DNA of 64,000 bases from Papaver somniferum. Taxonomy: Eukaryota; Streptophyta; Magnoliopsida; Ranunculales; Papaveraceae. Positions 47,397 to 58,905 of this stretch are shown here, in pieces; the first letter of the stretch is position 1; each line of letters begins with the position of its first letter. Below the pieces are notes generated by a model. It was not told where the DNA came from and searched no databases. It saw only the letters and a program-made list of their open reading frames with translations. The stretch is from the NCBI RefSeq assembly GCF_003573695.1, contig NW_020650970.1, positions 142,091 through 206,090 of the forward strand, given 5' to 3'. Made by a program: the position numbers and the translations under genes.

Positions 47397-49639
47397 ATGA
47401 AGCTTAAAAATATTAATCGAGCTCTTGTAGGTTTGAAATTAGACACGTCGAAAGCTTTCGACAGGGTAGAATGGTCTTTTCTTCTTTCTATTTTTAGACA
47501 ACTGGGTTTTCATGAGGACTGGATTACTATGATTGAGCAGTATATTTCTACAACCAATGTTTCGATTCTTACCAATGGTAGTCATAGTTCCACTTTTTCT
47601 CCTACTCGTGGCCTTCGTCAGGGAGACCCTTTGTCTCCATATTTATTTTTGTTCATCATGGAAGCCTTTTCAAGACATTTACAGCATCATGTTGATTCAG
47701 TTCTTCTTAAGGGAATAAAAATTAACCGACATTGTCCAGATATCAATCACCTGTTTTTATGCAGATGATTGTTTATTGTTCTATCAAGCTACTTGTTCTC
47801 AAATGGTGCATCTCCAACATCTACTTCAGATTTTTGGTCAAGCTTCAGGGCAGTTTATCAATATGCACAAATCAACCATATCTTTTGGTAAGCATACTTC
47901 TAATAATCCCAAGTCTAATATTCCTGGTATACTGAACATGAAAGTTATGGGTCTTTGTGAAAAATATTTGGGAATACCTCTTTTATTTCATAGATCAAGA
48001 CAAAAGAATTGTCAAGGCATTATTGATAACATGAACAACAGATTACAAGGTTGGCAGAGTAAAATGACTAATCAAGAAGGAAGAACAATTCAGGTAAATG
48101 TTGTTCTCAGTACAATGGCAATGTACCAAATGCAAGTATTTAAGTTGCCAGACTCGACTATCCAACAAATGGAAAAGATTCAGAGAAGCTACTGGTGGAA
48201 CAATTTCAGCAACAACCATTCACAACATTATTTCCTGGGATAAATTACATTTTCCTAAAAGACTTGGTGGTTTAGGTCTTAAAAACTTAACCAATTACAA
48301 TTTAGCCTTTTTGGCGAAATTGGCTTGGCAGCTGCTGCACAATCAAGAGGCCTTATGGGCAGAAGTTCTTAAAGGTAACCACATCAACATTTGGACAGCT
48401 AATTGGATTCCATCTTTGGAATCTTCAATCAGAATTGGGATGATTTGAATACTCATGATTATCAATGGGTTTCAGAACTCATCGATGAAGATTCTGGTCA
48501 GTGGAATATATTACTTCTTAGACAGCTTTTCTCTCCAGCTCAGGTGAATTCTATCCTAACTATACCTATCCAACTAGAAGAAGAAGATAAATTAGTGTGG
48601 CCTTTTACTACAACTGGTATTTTTTACCACTGCTTCAACTTATTAAATGCTATGTGAAAAATATATGAATTCTGATATGTCAATGGGATTATCTCCTAGT
48701 TTTTGGTTAACCTTCTGGAAGATAAAAATGCCATACAAGTACCAGATTTTTATGTGGAAAGTTATCCATAATGTTTTTCCTGTCAAAGTTAGGATTTTTA
48801 AACACATGAATGTTGTTGATTAACACTGTGTGCTTTGCAATCTGCATCAAGTTGAGGATTTGGATCACATGTTACTTCACTGTGGTTTCTCTCAAACAGT
48901 TTGGCAGACATTTTTCCCTCACCACTTTTCTTCTTTTATGCAGCATTCTACAATCCTTTCTTGGATTCACAGCTGGCAAGACAAGGAAGCTGATATCTCT
49001 ATTCAGAAGATTCAAACATCTATTCACTTAGCAGCCTGCATTATGCATTTTATTTGGAAACATAGATGTAGAATTTTCTTTAGTAATATAACACCCAATC
49101 ACAACTCTGTCATTCATCAAGTAAGATCCTATATTGCATATCATCATTTAGGTCATACATCTGATGATCATCAAATTTCTCTTAGAAATAATATCAGTTT
49201 GACTCTTACTTGGAAACCACCTCCTTTACAATTTCTGAAGATTAACATTGATGCTTCTTTTAATCATAATTCCTTATTAGCTGGTATTGGAATTATAACT
49301 AGAACCTCTACAGGAGAATATGTTATGGGAAGGGGGACAGTAAGACGAGCCATAAATGTTCAACAAGCTGAAGCCTGGGCATTGTTGGAGTCTATGCAAC
49401 TGGCTGCATCAAATGGGAGGACTCATGTTATTTTTGAAACGGATAACCTTAGTAACAGTACTGTTCTGCAACAACAATCTACTCTTTCTCATTGGCAAAG
49501 TATGCCTCTTCTTAAAAAATGTATGAATATATGTAACATTAATCCTGTTTGGTCATGTGTGTTTGTTCATAAATCTTGTAATAAAACTGCAGATGCTCTT
49601 GCTAAAACATCTAGAAAACTTAACGTATGTTGGGAATAG
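47397..49639 (+). pseudogene. L1-type LINE ORF2, D2 copy, further decayed
   Basis: The RT begins only at KLKNINRALVGLKLDTSKAF because about 960 bp present in D1 is lost. GLRQGDPLSPY, the out-of-frame FADD block (near 47760), zf-RVT and the RVT_3 RNase H (KINIDASF, AEAWALLE, FETDN, KTADALAK; 49235-49620) remain. It shares with D1 the one-base excess before FADD and has extra lesions. These are a 2-base loss near 48229, a 132-bp deletion at 48370-48381, and CAA to TAA near 48823. It is dead. Confidence 0.88.
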
Positions 49640-50572
49640 TGGTTTAAACCACCTGACTTGTTAATGCCCTTCATAAGATATGATGTAACAACTTTGCCTG
49701 TGTAATAGAACTTTCTTCTTTGTTAAAAAAAAAATCATCTTACGAAATGTCAATAAAAAGACATGACAAAGCTGGGGAAAAATAAGAAGCTCAAACCATA
49801 AGAAACATAACATTCTTTTAGTCCCACAAAATATTATATAGCCAATCACATTCTTTGAAAATAATTACCTAAAATTATTAAATGTTATTAATTTAGGAAA
49901 CATAACAAAACAAATATAAACAACTTCAACGTCACCAAAAAAAAATCATTATAATGAAATTAAATACGCAATGTGCATCATGATATCATCATAAAATTGG
50001 ATAAATCATATGAATTAAAAAAAATATCCAATGTCCAGAGTCCATTTACAGTTTTGTAATAAAATCTGCCTAATTACAACTCCAAACTACGGATAAAAGA
50101 AAATACTTACAATTACATTTTCAGTTGGGTATTAAAAAAATATATAAAATTTATATTGACAATTAAAAGAAAATACTTGATTTGTGGATGTCACACATGA
50201 ATCAAGAAATCTTCTTTCGATGGTTTACAAAAGGGTTTGTTAATCTTGTACAAATAAAAATAATACAACATCAATAAGAGTAAAAATCAAACAAACAATA
50301 AAATTTGCAGAGAAGAAAAAAAAATTGAATATGAAACAGACGGCTAAAAGGATTTTCAACCCCACAAATTAGGAAAGCAGTTTCGTCAACTTTATCAGGA
50401 AAAATAAAATTTAGGCTAGTTGCATTTTTTGAGTAAGATATAATCCGATGAGTATAGCATTATTTCCAGATTTCTACACATGATCCAAAGATAAGTAAAG
50501 ATACGTTAGGAAAAATGACTCAAAGATATCAAAATTAATGTGAAAATCAAGGTATAAAAAAAAAATGAAACT
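49640..50572. other. AT-rich D2 interval up to the CACTA insertion
   Basis: It matches 14568-15608 of D1 with a loss of about 100 bp near 49803. No gene. Confidence 0.6.
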
Positions 50573-50575
50573 TTA
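50573..50575. other. CACTA target-site duplication, left (TTA)
   Basis: TTA directly before CACTACAAG. It pairs with 63423-63425 and with the single TTA in the empty D1 site. Confidence 0.95.
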
Positions 50576-50589
50576 CACTACAAGAAAAT

Positions 50590-51600
50590 GGGCCTTTAGT
50601 GACAAATGTTTGCCCATCAAATTTTTTTTAGTCATGAAACATATTCGCTTGTGACGAATATCAGAATTGTTAGTATAAATATCTTTTTTGCGGCAAAAAA
50701 GATATTTTGTCCTTACAATTGTCACCGAAAGCATGGATGACAACCGAAACTTGTCATGATTTCCTCTGTCGCTGATGATTTGTTCGGGGAGAATTTCTCT
50801 AGTCACCAATTATACTTATCCTGACAATGATAAATGTTGGTCGCAAAAATAATAATTTGTAACTACTATTTCGTTTTCTCTTTAAATATATATAGGGTGA
50901 CAATATCCAATGGCTCTTGAAAACATTTAACTGCGACGGGACAATATTTTGTCGCCATACTGTTTTTGCATCTAAAATACTTCGCCACGATATAAACTTT
51001 AGGTGAAAAACAAAATGTTAACGCTAGCGTGTTTTTTCTGCCACGAACAAGAATAATCGCTGGAAAGAATATTTTAGAGTGATAGAATTTTAGACACAAC
51101 ATAAGATTTCCGCTGACGAAATAGCTTGTTGTTAGGGTTACTTATACGTTTGTGACAAAAAATAGTTGCTAGTGAAAATAGATTTACAATGACTAAAATT
51201 TTGGACATTATAGTGATAAATAATTTCTACTATCTATCATGAACACGAGTGCTTCCCTAATGATCGTTTCAAATGGTTGCCAACAGCATTTGAGTTTAGT
51301 TTTGGCGAACATGGTAGATTTCAGTTTAGGGCCTGACCTACCCTTCATTAATATTTTAGCAGTTCTTATTAATGCGAGTTGCCTATCATTAATAAGAGAT
51401 TCTTGACTCATTCTATTACAACATTAATAGACAGGTCATATAACTTCTCCGCCCAATCGACAATGACATCTTTATATAATCCATCAAAGATTAATTCTTT
51501 GTATACTTTTCCATTCACCGATCACTTCAGACTTAATGTACAAATATTACAATCTGTAAAAGAAAATCGAATCACAGTTCAATGAAAATATATTTTAAAA
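50590..51600. repeat. CACTA left subterminal repeat region
   Basis: It is rich in short variants of GTGACAA, TGTCACC, TAGTCACC and GCGAC in both orientations, in the pattern of the right end. No gene is supported here; small frames at 50573-50809 and 50866-51102 are side effects. Confidence 0.6.
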
Positions 51601-51763
51601 AAACAAACAAAATTGTAGAATAATTTAATCAAACTAATAATAAGGCAAAGCCATAAATTACTTAACCGGTTCGAGCAAAAATTAGTCATAAAATGAATAT
51701 CTAGTGAGTTTCAAAGTAAACTAGCAACGAATATTAAGTTTTAAGTAAAATGACAGTAACGAA

Positions 51764-52552
51764 CTAATATTCTAGATCCGAGTCATCTTCTTCTGGCACA
51801 ATATCCTCAGGCTCTGCCACATCATTGTTGTAGTTAAACAATGTTTCATCTTCTTCCTCTTCATCCTCATCATCATCTATGACATCCTCAGCTAGAACAA
51901 GATCTGCATCTATGATTTCGAGTTCAACATCAGCATCTCTATAAAGTACAGTTGCCTCATTATCATCTTCCTGAACAGCGGATAATAGCAATGGAGCCTC
52001 CTTGTTATGGTGATATGCCTCGTCGATAGTTGTTTCTATTTCTGGTTGTACTTCATTGATATCCATTTCAGGAACATCCCATATGTGTCTATGATGCATT
52101 TTCTGAGCCACTTTCCAATTTGCTCCATGCTTATAGTCATCTAGGTAGAACACTTGTTGCGATTGTGATGCAAGAACGAAAGGATCACTCTTGTACCATA
52201 TTCTATTAGTATTTATACATGTCAAACTATAATCCTTTCGAATTCTTGTCTTTCCAGGAGTTACGTCAAACCAATCACATTTAAATAACACAACTCGGTA
52301 TCCATACAAAAAGTCTAACTCAATAACATCTTGCAAGCTACCGAAGAATTCAATTGGCTTACTATTGTGTTCCCCATCTACTACCAATCCGCTATTCTGG
52401 GTCGTTCGACGAAGTTCGCGTTTTTTGGTATGGAATCGAACTCCATTATAGATACAAGCAGAAAATGATTTTGCGCGAGATTCAACACCCTGTGCTAACG
52501 AATGCAATTCATCACTAACCCCTGAAAACTTTTCATGATACAATTTTCCGAT
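51764..52552 (-). CDS. DUF4216-type tail of a CACTA TNP2/TNPD transposase, catalytic part missing
   Basis: An exon opening after an AG at 52553-52554. It reads IGKLYHEKF, GVRFHTKKREL, a TQNSG phrase, LDFLYGYRVVLFKCDWFDV, DPFVLASQSQQVFYLDDY and a W-x-V phrase. This is the DUF4216 pattern (PF13952) found at the C-terminus of plant TNP2 transposases. It ends in a very acidic tail (DDDEDEEEEDE) common to these proteins. The Transposase_21 catalytic domain and DUF4218 normally encoded upstream are not found. Instead, the next gene upstream on the same strand is a Transposase_24 gene whose fourth exon ends in the same splice phase (0), so a chimeric transcript is possible. The first 19 codons of the longer open frame (from 52609) look intronic. 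Confidence 0.75.
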   Translation of the reverse strand: MGKLYHEKFSGVSDELHSLAQGVESRAKSFSACIYNGVRFHTKKRELRRTTQNSGLVVDGEHNSKPIEFFGSLQDVIELDFLYGYRVVLFKCDWFDVTPGKTRIRKDYSLTCINTNRIWYKSDPFVLASQSQQVFYLDDYKHGANWKVAQKMHHRHIWDVPEMDINEVQPEIETTIDEAYHHNKEAPLLLSAVQEDDNEATVLYRDADVELEIIDADLVLAEDVIDDDEDEEEEDETLFNYNNDVAEPEDIVPEEDDSDLEY

Positions 52553-52795
52553 CTGCACATTTTCAGAAAAAAAAACAATAAAAAAAATGAAATTATTATT
52601 TGTAAACAATAATGATATAGAATCCTTAAAGGTACGTTTTTAGCATGGATTGCATTCATGATTTCATATTTATGTTTATTTTTATTGATATGGGGTTTAC
52701 TAGTAATTCAAACCTTATTGTGTTGTTGATTTTTCACATGTGCCATGGACTTTCTTTATATGTTTCTTAATTTGGCCCTCTGCTTGGAATTCATC

Positions 52796-53893
52796 TTAGC
52801 TCGCTATTTCGTGAAACGTTTGTATTTTGGAAGCTTGCACTCCCAAAAAAATTTTCTGGAAGAAGAACAGAAAATATCAACAAAGAACATCATAAATATT
52901 TTTTACACAGTACTAATTTTTAATCAGAAAATACCTTCTCTAGGCGCACTTGAAACGCACGAGAACCCCCACAGTGGTTGTACTCGACTTGCTTCCGATT
53001 GTTCGACCCTGCTGTGGACCGCTTCTGAAATTTAAAATAAGAACTAAAATAAGTATGCATATATACCTTATAATTTATAAATATGAATACCAATTAAGAA
53101 CCAATTACTTTACCTTAAATTTCTCTGAAGAAAAATGGTCACACAACCATAACCAATTCTCTGGTGAGACGTTCTCGAATGGCTTCAAGCGAGCTTCTTC
53201 AATAGTTTCAAACTTTTTGAAGTGCGCTGACATTTGAGTCCTGTAGTTGCTGTATCTTCTGGCCATACAGTCATTTAGATATTTCTTAATAGAAGGACGC
53301 GTAATGTCCAGTTCGAACTTGTCCTACAATAACATGATAAAATTTGACAGGTGGATCAAAATTATCTCAAAATAATCAAAAAAAAACAACAACAAAAATT
53401 TAAAATACATCTTTGGAATATTTCTGCCTACGTACATTGACACGTTCAATTAGAACAACTCTTTCATGCTCAGGAATTTTCTTCCAAGAAGTATATTGCA
53501 TCGGAGCAAAGTCACGAACAATTATGCCGCATTCAGTAGATAATTTGCACCTATTTGGGGAGATTGGTTCCCTCGCAACATCTGAGAATTTGATAGGCAA
53601 TTTTCCATGATGGGCAATCCAATCATCCAGATCTATGCCGCGTGAGCGTCCAAGGACATTCCGTTTCCCCAATGAAGATCCTACGATTACAAAAATAACA
53701 ATGAGTATTTTTTGAAATGGTTGCTGACATCTCAGAAAAGAAAAAGCATCTTAATATCAACTGTAATCGTTTGCGAAACGATAAACACCGACTTGAGACA
53801 TAAATGCCGACAAATAAAAAGGGCAATGGGTTTTCGAATTAGTAAAACTATACCAGCGTTAGTTGGAGCACCCAAACGTTCCATACGTTCCAT
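52796..53893 (-). CDS. Transposase_24 (TNPA-like, Ptta/En/Spm) gene, five exons, apparently intact
   Basis: Manual model on the minus strand: exons 53893-53854, 53680-53436, 53323-53114, 53024-52935 and 52855-52796. All introns are GT-AG and all phases fit, giving 214 residues from MERMERLGAPT to stop TAA. Exon 2 has IDLDDWIAHHGKLPIKF, CGIIVRDFAPM and SWKKIPEHE. Exon 3 (210 nt) has RPSIKKYLNDCMARRY and EEARLKPFENVSPENW. Exon 4 has the KRSTAGSNNRKQ and HCGGSRAF block typical of PF03004. Known TNPA-type proteins bind the subterminal repeats and assist TNPD in excision. This product is short for the family, so the 3' end may be truncated, or exon 4 may splice onward to the DUF4216 exon at 52552 (also phase 0). 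Confidence 0.7.
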
Positions 53894-54499
53894 TATGTCT
53901 TAGTAGTTTGTAAACCTAATTATTAAGGAGAAAAACAAGATCATAAGGACACATCCAAAGATGAGAATCAAACGCAAAGACAATGTTGATTTACAAGTTA
54001 CTCAATCATGCACTCTTCCATTAAGCTGTAAGAATTACACCTACCACGTTCCTTTGTCACACACACCAAATATTTCCGAAATCACTCCAATTAGTGAAAG
54101 TACAAGAAATGGCATATGGAAAGAAAACCATTTTCACCAGTTTTTCTAGATGTAAGGCCATCCAACATGATTTAAAGCATGACTCCACTCATCAAACAAC
54201 ATAAAAAAGAGAAATAAGTTTATGCATTCATTAGAAGAAAAAAAATCTTCTCATTGAGATAAACCATCAAGCTTTAGAATCTACTAATGGATTGAGAAAA
54301 TTAAAAATATAAACAAAAATCTGGAAAAAACAATACCGTCTTTCAGAGGTGATGTATATGAACTTTGTGAGTCGAAATCAATGATCTTAAGGCTTTATTT
54401 ATAGATGGGAAAAATGGACTGCTGAGCGGGAAGGATCCCGCTGAAAGGAATTTTGTTTTTTGATATGCATCCCGCCAAAATTTGAGAAGTTATCCTAAA

Positions 54500-54800
54500 A
54501 CTAAACAACCCACTAAAATCAGTATCTATTTGATGGTTACAATCGGTTTTTTTTTGTTCATCCATATCTTCCAGAGGTTTTTCTTTTTTTTTTTTAATAC
54601 ACGTTACGGGGGGTGGGGGCTGTATGTAGAAGAAGCAACTGATGGTATGTATCCATTAGCTCATGGTTAATGTCCATGTTATATGGTTAATGACTTTATT
54701 TCAACACAAGTTAGTGGTTCTGCTAGGTGTTTTTTTTTTGAGTGTTAAGGCCAAGTATGAGAAACTAAGAAGTAAAAACGACACGGACCTGAGGAAGACT
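54500..54800 (-). repeat. Direct repeat, copy 1, inside CACTA
   Basis: About 250 bp resembling 55740-55990. Shared phrases are AACCCACTAAAAT, GATGGTTACAA, TTCATCCATATCTTCC and ATGTATCCATTAGCTCATGG. The minus strand of both begins an ATG frame (MDE...). Confidence 0.6.
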
Positions 54801-55279
54801 CGAAGTTTATGGTTAAAGTTAATTTGGGTGGAAGAGAAACTAACACAAGAAGAAGAATGTCTACCAGTTCCAAATAGGAAGACTCAAGCTAATTTGGGAA
54901 TAAAATCTATATTGAACGGTTATGTTGACGGGCTTAAAGAGCTCAAACGTTTAGTTGATCTTGCTGGTAGTATCAGCAAGTACATCCACATAATTCAAAG
55001 ATGAAACACTCTGTGTAATAGGATTCGAGTATGAGAAAGAGAAACTCGATTCTTCCTGGTAAAAGAAAAGAAAGTAGTTTATAATATGTTCCCCCAAAGG
55101 GTCATACAGGTGGTGCGGTGCATGAAAGTTGAGTGCCCAAGATTGACACGTGTTGGTACAGAAATATCTCTGCTGTACTATACAAATATTAAGTTTATAT
55201 ATAGAACACATGATCTAATATTGATTTTTTTTTTGTTCGAAAGAGCTGTTGTTGGAAATATATAGTCATTCCTCGTAAC

Positions 55280-55335
55280 ATGGGCACTAACCATGAGCTA
55301 ATGGATACGTCCTGTAGGTTTCTTGCTCCACCCAC
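55280..55335 (+). repeat. Inverted short copy of the CACTA-internal repeat
   Basis: ACCATGAGCTAATGGATAC followed by TTTCTTGCTCC on the plus strand matches the reverse complement of 55856-55915. One piece of the repeat family therefore sits in inverted orientation between the two direct copies. Confidence 0.5.
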
Positions 55336-55405
55336 ACAATCAAAACTAAAGAAACCTAATAAATCAAACTTAGCTTAGTCCATATTAAATCAACTCCCAG
55401 GCGGC

Positions 55406-55810
55406 CTAGGTATCCAATCCCAGACGTCTGTTCCTGTTCCCAGCGTACCTGCTAAACAAACCAAAACAAAGACCACCAAGCAAAGATCTTATCAACAAAT
55501 ATAGAGAATCATCATGTCTAATGGAACACCAACAAGCACCTTTATTATAAAAGAAGAGATACTTACAATCATTTTGAGGTCTGTTGAGTTGGTCCCTCGA
55601 TATGTAAAGCGGCTCCGCAGGGTCCGAGTAGCTTCTGAGGTCTCCAGGCTGCTCCCCATGTCTTTGGCGCTGCTCCAATGGTATGAAAGGAGTCGCCCCG
55701 TGTCTGTTGGGATGCTCCCCAGGCCTATAAATTATTAATACGAAACAACCCACTAAAATAAGTGTCTCTTTGATGGTTACAACCGCATGAGAAATTTTTC
55801 GTTCATCCAT
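55406..55810 (-). CDS. Unrecognised ORF in CACTA, possible captured gene piece
   Basis: 134 codons from ATG at 55810. A short hydrophobic segment (ETLILVGCFVLIIY) near the start could be a signal or membrane segment. A charged, Pro/Arg-rich middle (RPGEHPNRHGATPF, LEQRQRHGEQPGD) and a hydrophobic end (LLIRSLLGGLCFGLF) follow. A splice-like AG precedes the GCCTGGGGAGC stretch near 55733, so the middle may be a separate exon. Upstream on the same strand are a repeated leader and a TATA motif at 56044-56052. The middle is much less AT-rich than its surroundings, which would suit a captured host exon, but I cannot name a source family. Confidence 0.3.
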   Translation of the reverse strand: MDERKISHAVVTIKETLILVGCFVLIIYRPGEHPNRHGATPFIPLEQRQRHGEQPGDLRSYSDPAEPLYISRDQLNRPQNDCKYLFFYNKGACWCSIRHDDSLYLLIRSLLGGLCFGLFSRYAGNRNRRLGLDT

Positions 55811-55990
55811 ATCTTCCTGAAGTTTTTTTTTTATTTTTTTCTTTACACGTCATGGTGGGGTAGAAGAAGCAACCTATGGGATGTATCCATTAGCTCATGG
55901 TTAATGAATATATTCCAGCACAATCTATTGGTTCTGCTAGGTGTTTTATGAGTATGAGAAACTAAGAATAACACAGACCTGAGGAAGACC
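55740..55990 (-). repeat. Direct repeat, copy 2, inside CACTA
   Basis: Partner of 54500-54800 about 1240 bp away, in the same orientation. It contains the start of the ORF at 55810 and its leader. Confidence 0.6.
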
Positions 55991-56043
55991 GATGGCAAAG
56001 GGATTTGTCTCTTCCGTTGTAGAAGGAGAGAAAAATGGAACTT

Positions 56044-56052
56044 GTATTTATA
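56044..56052 (-). promoter_or_regulatory. TATA-box-like element inside CACTA
   Basis: The minus strand reads TATAAATAC, about 235 bp upstream of the ATG at 55810, followed by a C/T-rich leader-like stretch. It could drive a minus-strand transcript through the repeat/ORF region toward the Transposase_24 gene. Confidence 0.3.
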
Positions 56053-56809
56053 CAATGATGTTTACATATTTAAGATGAGTCAAGAAATAAAAACTAAATA
56101 ATCTAGTTCCCTAAAACACAAAAATTCTATACTAATTTTTACTTATATAACTGAAATCAATGTCTTCTACAATAATCTTTGGTCACAGCTAGCTTATCTC
56201 CATTGACTTTTGGTACAACTATTTAGTTGGATTTTGTAGGCAGACTAATTGATGCATATATCTCCCAAGATAAATGCTTTATCTTTTGCATTTAAAACAA
56301 TAATTGATATTGCATGTGTGGAATTTTCTCACATGCAACTGTGAATCTTAACAGGTGGTTCAAGTTAATTTGGGTGGCAAGAAATCAGTGAAATTGAGGT
56401 GCGGTTGTTGAAATTTAGTGGTCGACGGAGAAATTAAATGTAGTATTAGAATGTGTATAGGATTAGGATAGGTGTGTTTTCCCCGATTCGAATTGAGCTA
56501 TAAAGGCTCGTACCAAGTTGCCGACTTTGCAGCACTAGAGCATACGAAATATCTGGATGCAAGAGTATCCTGGAGAAAAATAAATAAGAAAAAGCTTGTC
56601 TATTTAGATTTCCTAATTTTTCTATAAAATAAGCATTCATGTTTCTATAAAATTAGTATTTGCATGAAACCGAACTTACATACGAATTATAGCTACTTCG
56701 AGTGACTATTATATCTAGAAGCTTGAGATTAACGATTAGGGACATCTTTGGACGGTAGATATTTGATTTAAGACTGTCATGCGGATCAAGGAAAGTGTAT
56801 TTTCTTTGT
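56053..56809. other. CACTA interior, no gene recognised
   Basis: AT-rich, no domain, no obvious repeat. Confidence 0.4.
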
Positions 56810-57397
56810 AACGACTAAACAACTATGAATCATGAAGCTCCGGGAGGGTTCTGACTTCAAACTTTGCATGATACATCATTGAATATGAATCTCAATATCG
56901 ATTCGAACTTCAAATTCGGTATAACGACAAACAAACTATGAATCATGAAACTTCGGCAGGGTTCTGACTTAAAACTTAGCCTGCTACATCATCGAAATAG
57001 ATAGAGTCGATTAGAACTTCAAATATGATACAACGATATAGAAACTATAAACCAAGAAGCTCCGGGAGGGTCTGACTTCAAACTCAGCATGATACATCAC
57101 CGATATCGATAAATATGAAGCTAAGACTCGATTCGAACTTCAAATTCGGTATAATGACAAACAAACTATGAATCATGAAGCTCCAAGAGGGTTCTGACTT
57201 CAAACTTGGCATGATACATCATCGAAATCGATAAATATGAAGCTCATTGTCGATTCGAACTTCAAATGTGGCATAATGGCATACAAACTATGAATCAGGA
57301 AGCTCCGTGAGGGTTCTGACTTCAAAATTTGCATGATACATCATCCAAATTGATAAATATGAATCTCAATGTCGATTCAAACTTTAAACTCGGTATA
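56810..57397. repeat. Tandem array T1, about 122-bp unit, five copies
   Basis: Units start near 56810, 56922, 57032, 57153 and 57275. Each has ACTATGAATCATGAAGCTCC, GAGGGTTCTGACTTCAAAC, GCATGATACATCATCGAAAT and GATTCGAACTTCAAATTCGG. Copies differ by about 10-15% by eye. Units 2 and 3 are slightly shorter or altered. Confidence 0.85.
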
Positions 57398-57411
57398 ACG
57401 ACAAACAAACT

Positions 57412-58905
57412 AGCATATTGTATGCATACCCTGGCTCGGAGGTCGAAACCTGGACGTGAGTGGACCAATATAATCCGAAACTTGGTAAAAACGATGAATT
57501 CTTCCATTTACAGGTAAGATTCCTTCGGAATATTCTCCGAAACCTTAAACAAACCATATTTTGGCATATTGTATGCATAACTTGGATCTGAAATTGAAAC
57601 CTGGTCGGGAGTGGACAACTATAAGTCGAAAACTTCGTAAGAACGATGAATACATCCATTTACAAATAAGATTCCTTCTGAATATTTTCTAAGAATTTAA
57701 AGAAACCCTATTCTGGCATATTGTATGAATACCCTGGCTCCAAGGTAGAAACCCGTCCGGGAGTGGACTATTATAATTGGGAAACTTGGTAAGAACAATG
57801 TATCCATCCGTTTTACATGTAAGATTCCTTCAGAATATTCCTCAAAAATTTAAACAAACCCTATTTTGGCATATTGCATACATAACCTGGCTCCGAGATT
57901 GAAACCTGGCCCTGGGTAGAACATTATAAGCCGAAAACTTGGTAATAACGATGAATTATCCATTTACAGGTAAGATTCCTTCTGAATATTCACAGAAACT
58001 TTAAATTAACTATATTCTGGCATATTGTATACATACACTGGCTCCGAGGTCGAAACCTAACCGGACTGGACTACAATAAGTCAGAAACTTGGTCAAAACG
58101 ATGAATCCATCCATTTTACATGTAAGACTCCCCAAAAATTTAAACAAACCCTATTTTGTCATATAGTATGCATAACCTGGCTCCGAAATTGAAACATGGC
58201 CATGAGTGGACAGTTATAAGCCAGAAACTTGGTAATAACGATGAATCAGTCCATATACAGGTAAGATTTATTCGGAATATTCCCTGAAACCTTAAACAAA
58301 CTCTATTATGGCATATTGTATGCATACCCTGACTCCGAGGTCGAAACCTGGCCTTGAGTGGACCATTATAAGCAAAAAACTTGGTAAGAACGATGAATCC
58401 ATCCATTTTACATGTAAGATTCCTTCATGAAAAATATATACGCATAACCTGGATTCGATATTGAAACCTGGCCCAGAGTGGACCATTCTAAGACGGAAAC
58501 TTTTTATTAACGATTAATCCATCCATTTACATGTAAGATTCCTTCGGAATATTCCCCGAAACCTTAAGCTAACTCAATTCTGGCATATTGTATGCATACC
58601 CTGGATCCGAGGTCGAAACCTGGCCAGGAGTGGGCTACCATAAGTTGAAAACTTGGTAAGAACGATGAATCCATCCATTTACATGTAAGATTCCATCCAT
58701 TTACATGTAAGATTACTTCGGAATATTCTTCGAAAATTTAAACAAACCATATTGTCATATTGTACGCATAACCTGGCTCCGAGGTCGAAACCTAGCCCTG
58801 AGCGGATCATTATAAACCAGAAACTTGGTAAGAATGATGCATCCATCCATTTACAGGTAATATTTCTTCGGAACATTCCCAAACCTTAAACAAACTCTAT
58901 TCTTC
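57412..58905. repeat. Tandem array T2, about 150-bp unit in alternating A/B order, ten copies
   Basis: GCATATTGTATGCAT-type starts at about 57413, 57564, 57716, 57870, 58020, 58160, 58311, 58430, 58580 and 58755. Odd units mostly read ACCCTGGCTCCGAGGTCGAA; even units read AACCTGGCTCCGAAATTGAA. The basic period is thus about 150 bp with a dimer of about 300 bp. Unit 8 is shortened. The array touches T1 with no spacer. All frames here are side effects of the repeat. Confidence 0.85.

Noticed and set aside
57322..58882. Multiple 60-90-codon frames in the tandem arrays
   Set aside because: Periodic by-products of the 122-bp and 150-bp repeats, with no consistent frame between units.
56810..58905. 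Possible CRISPR-like array
   Set aside because: Units are contiguous tandem repeats of 122-150 bp without unique spacers, in a plant transposon.
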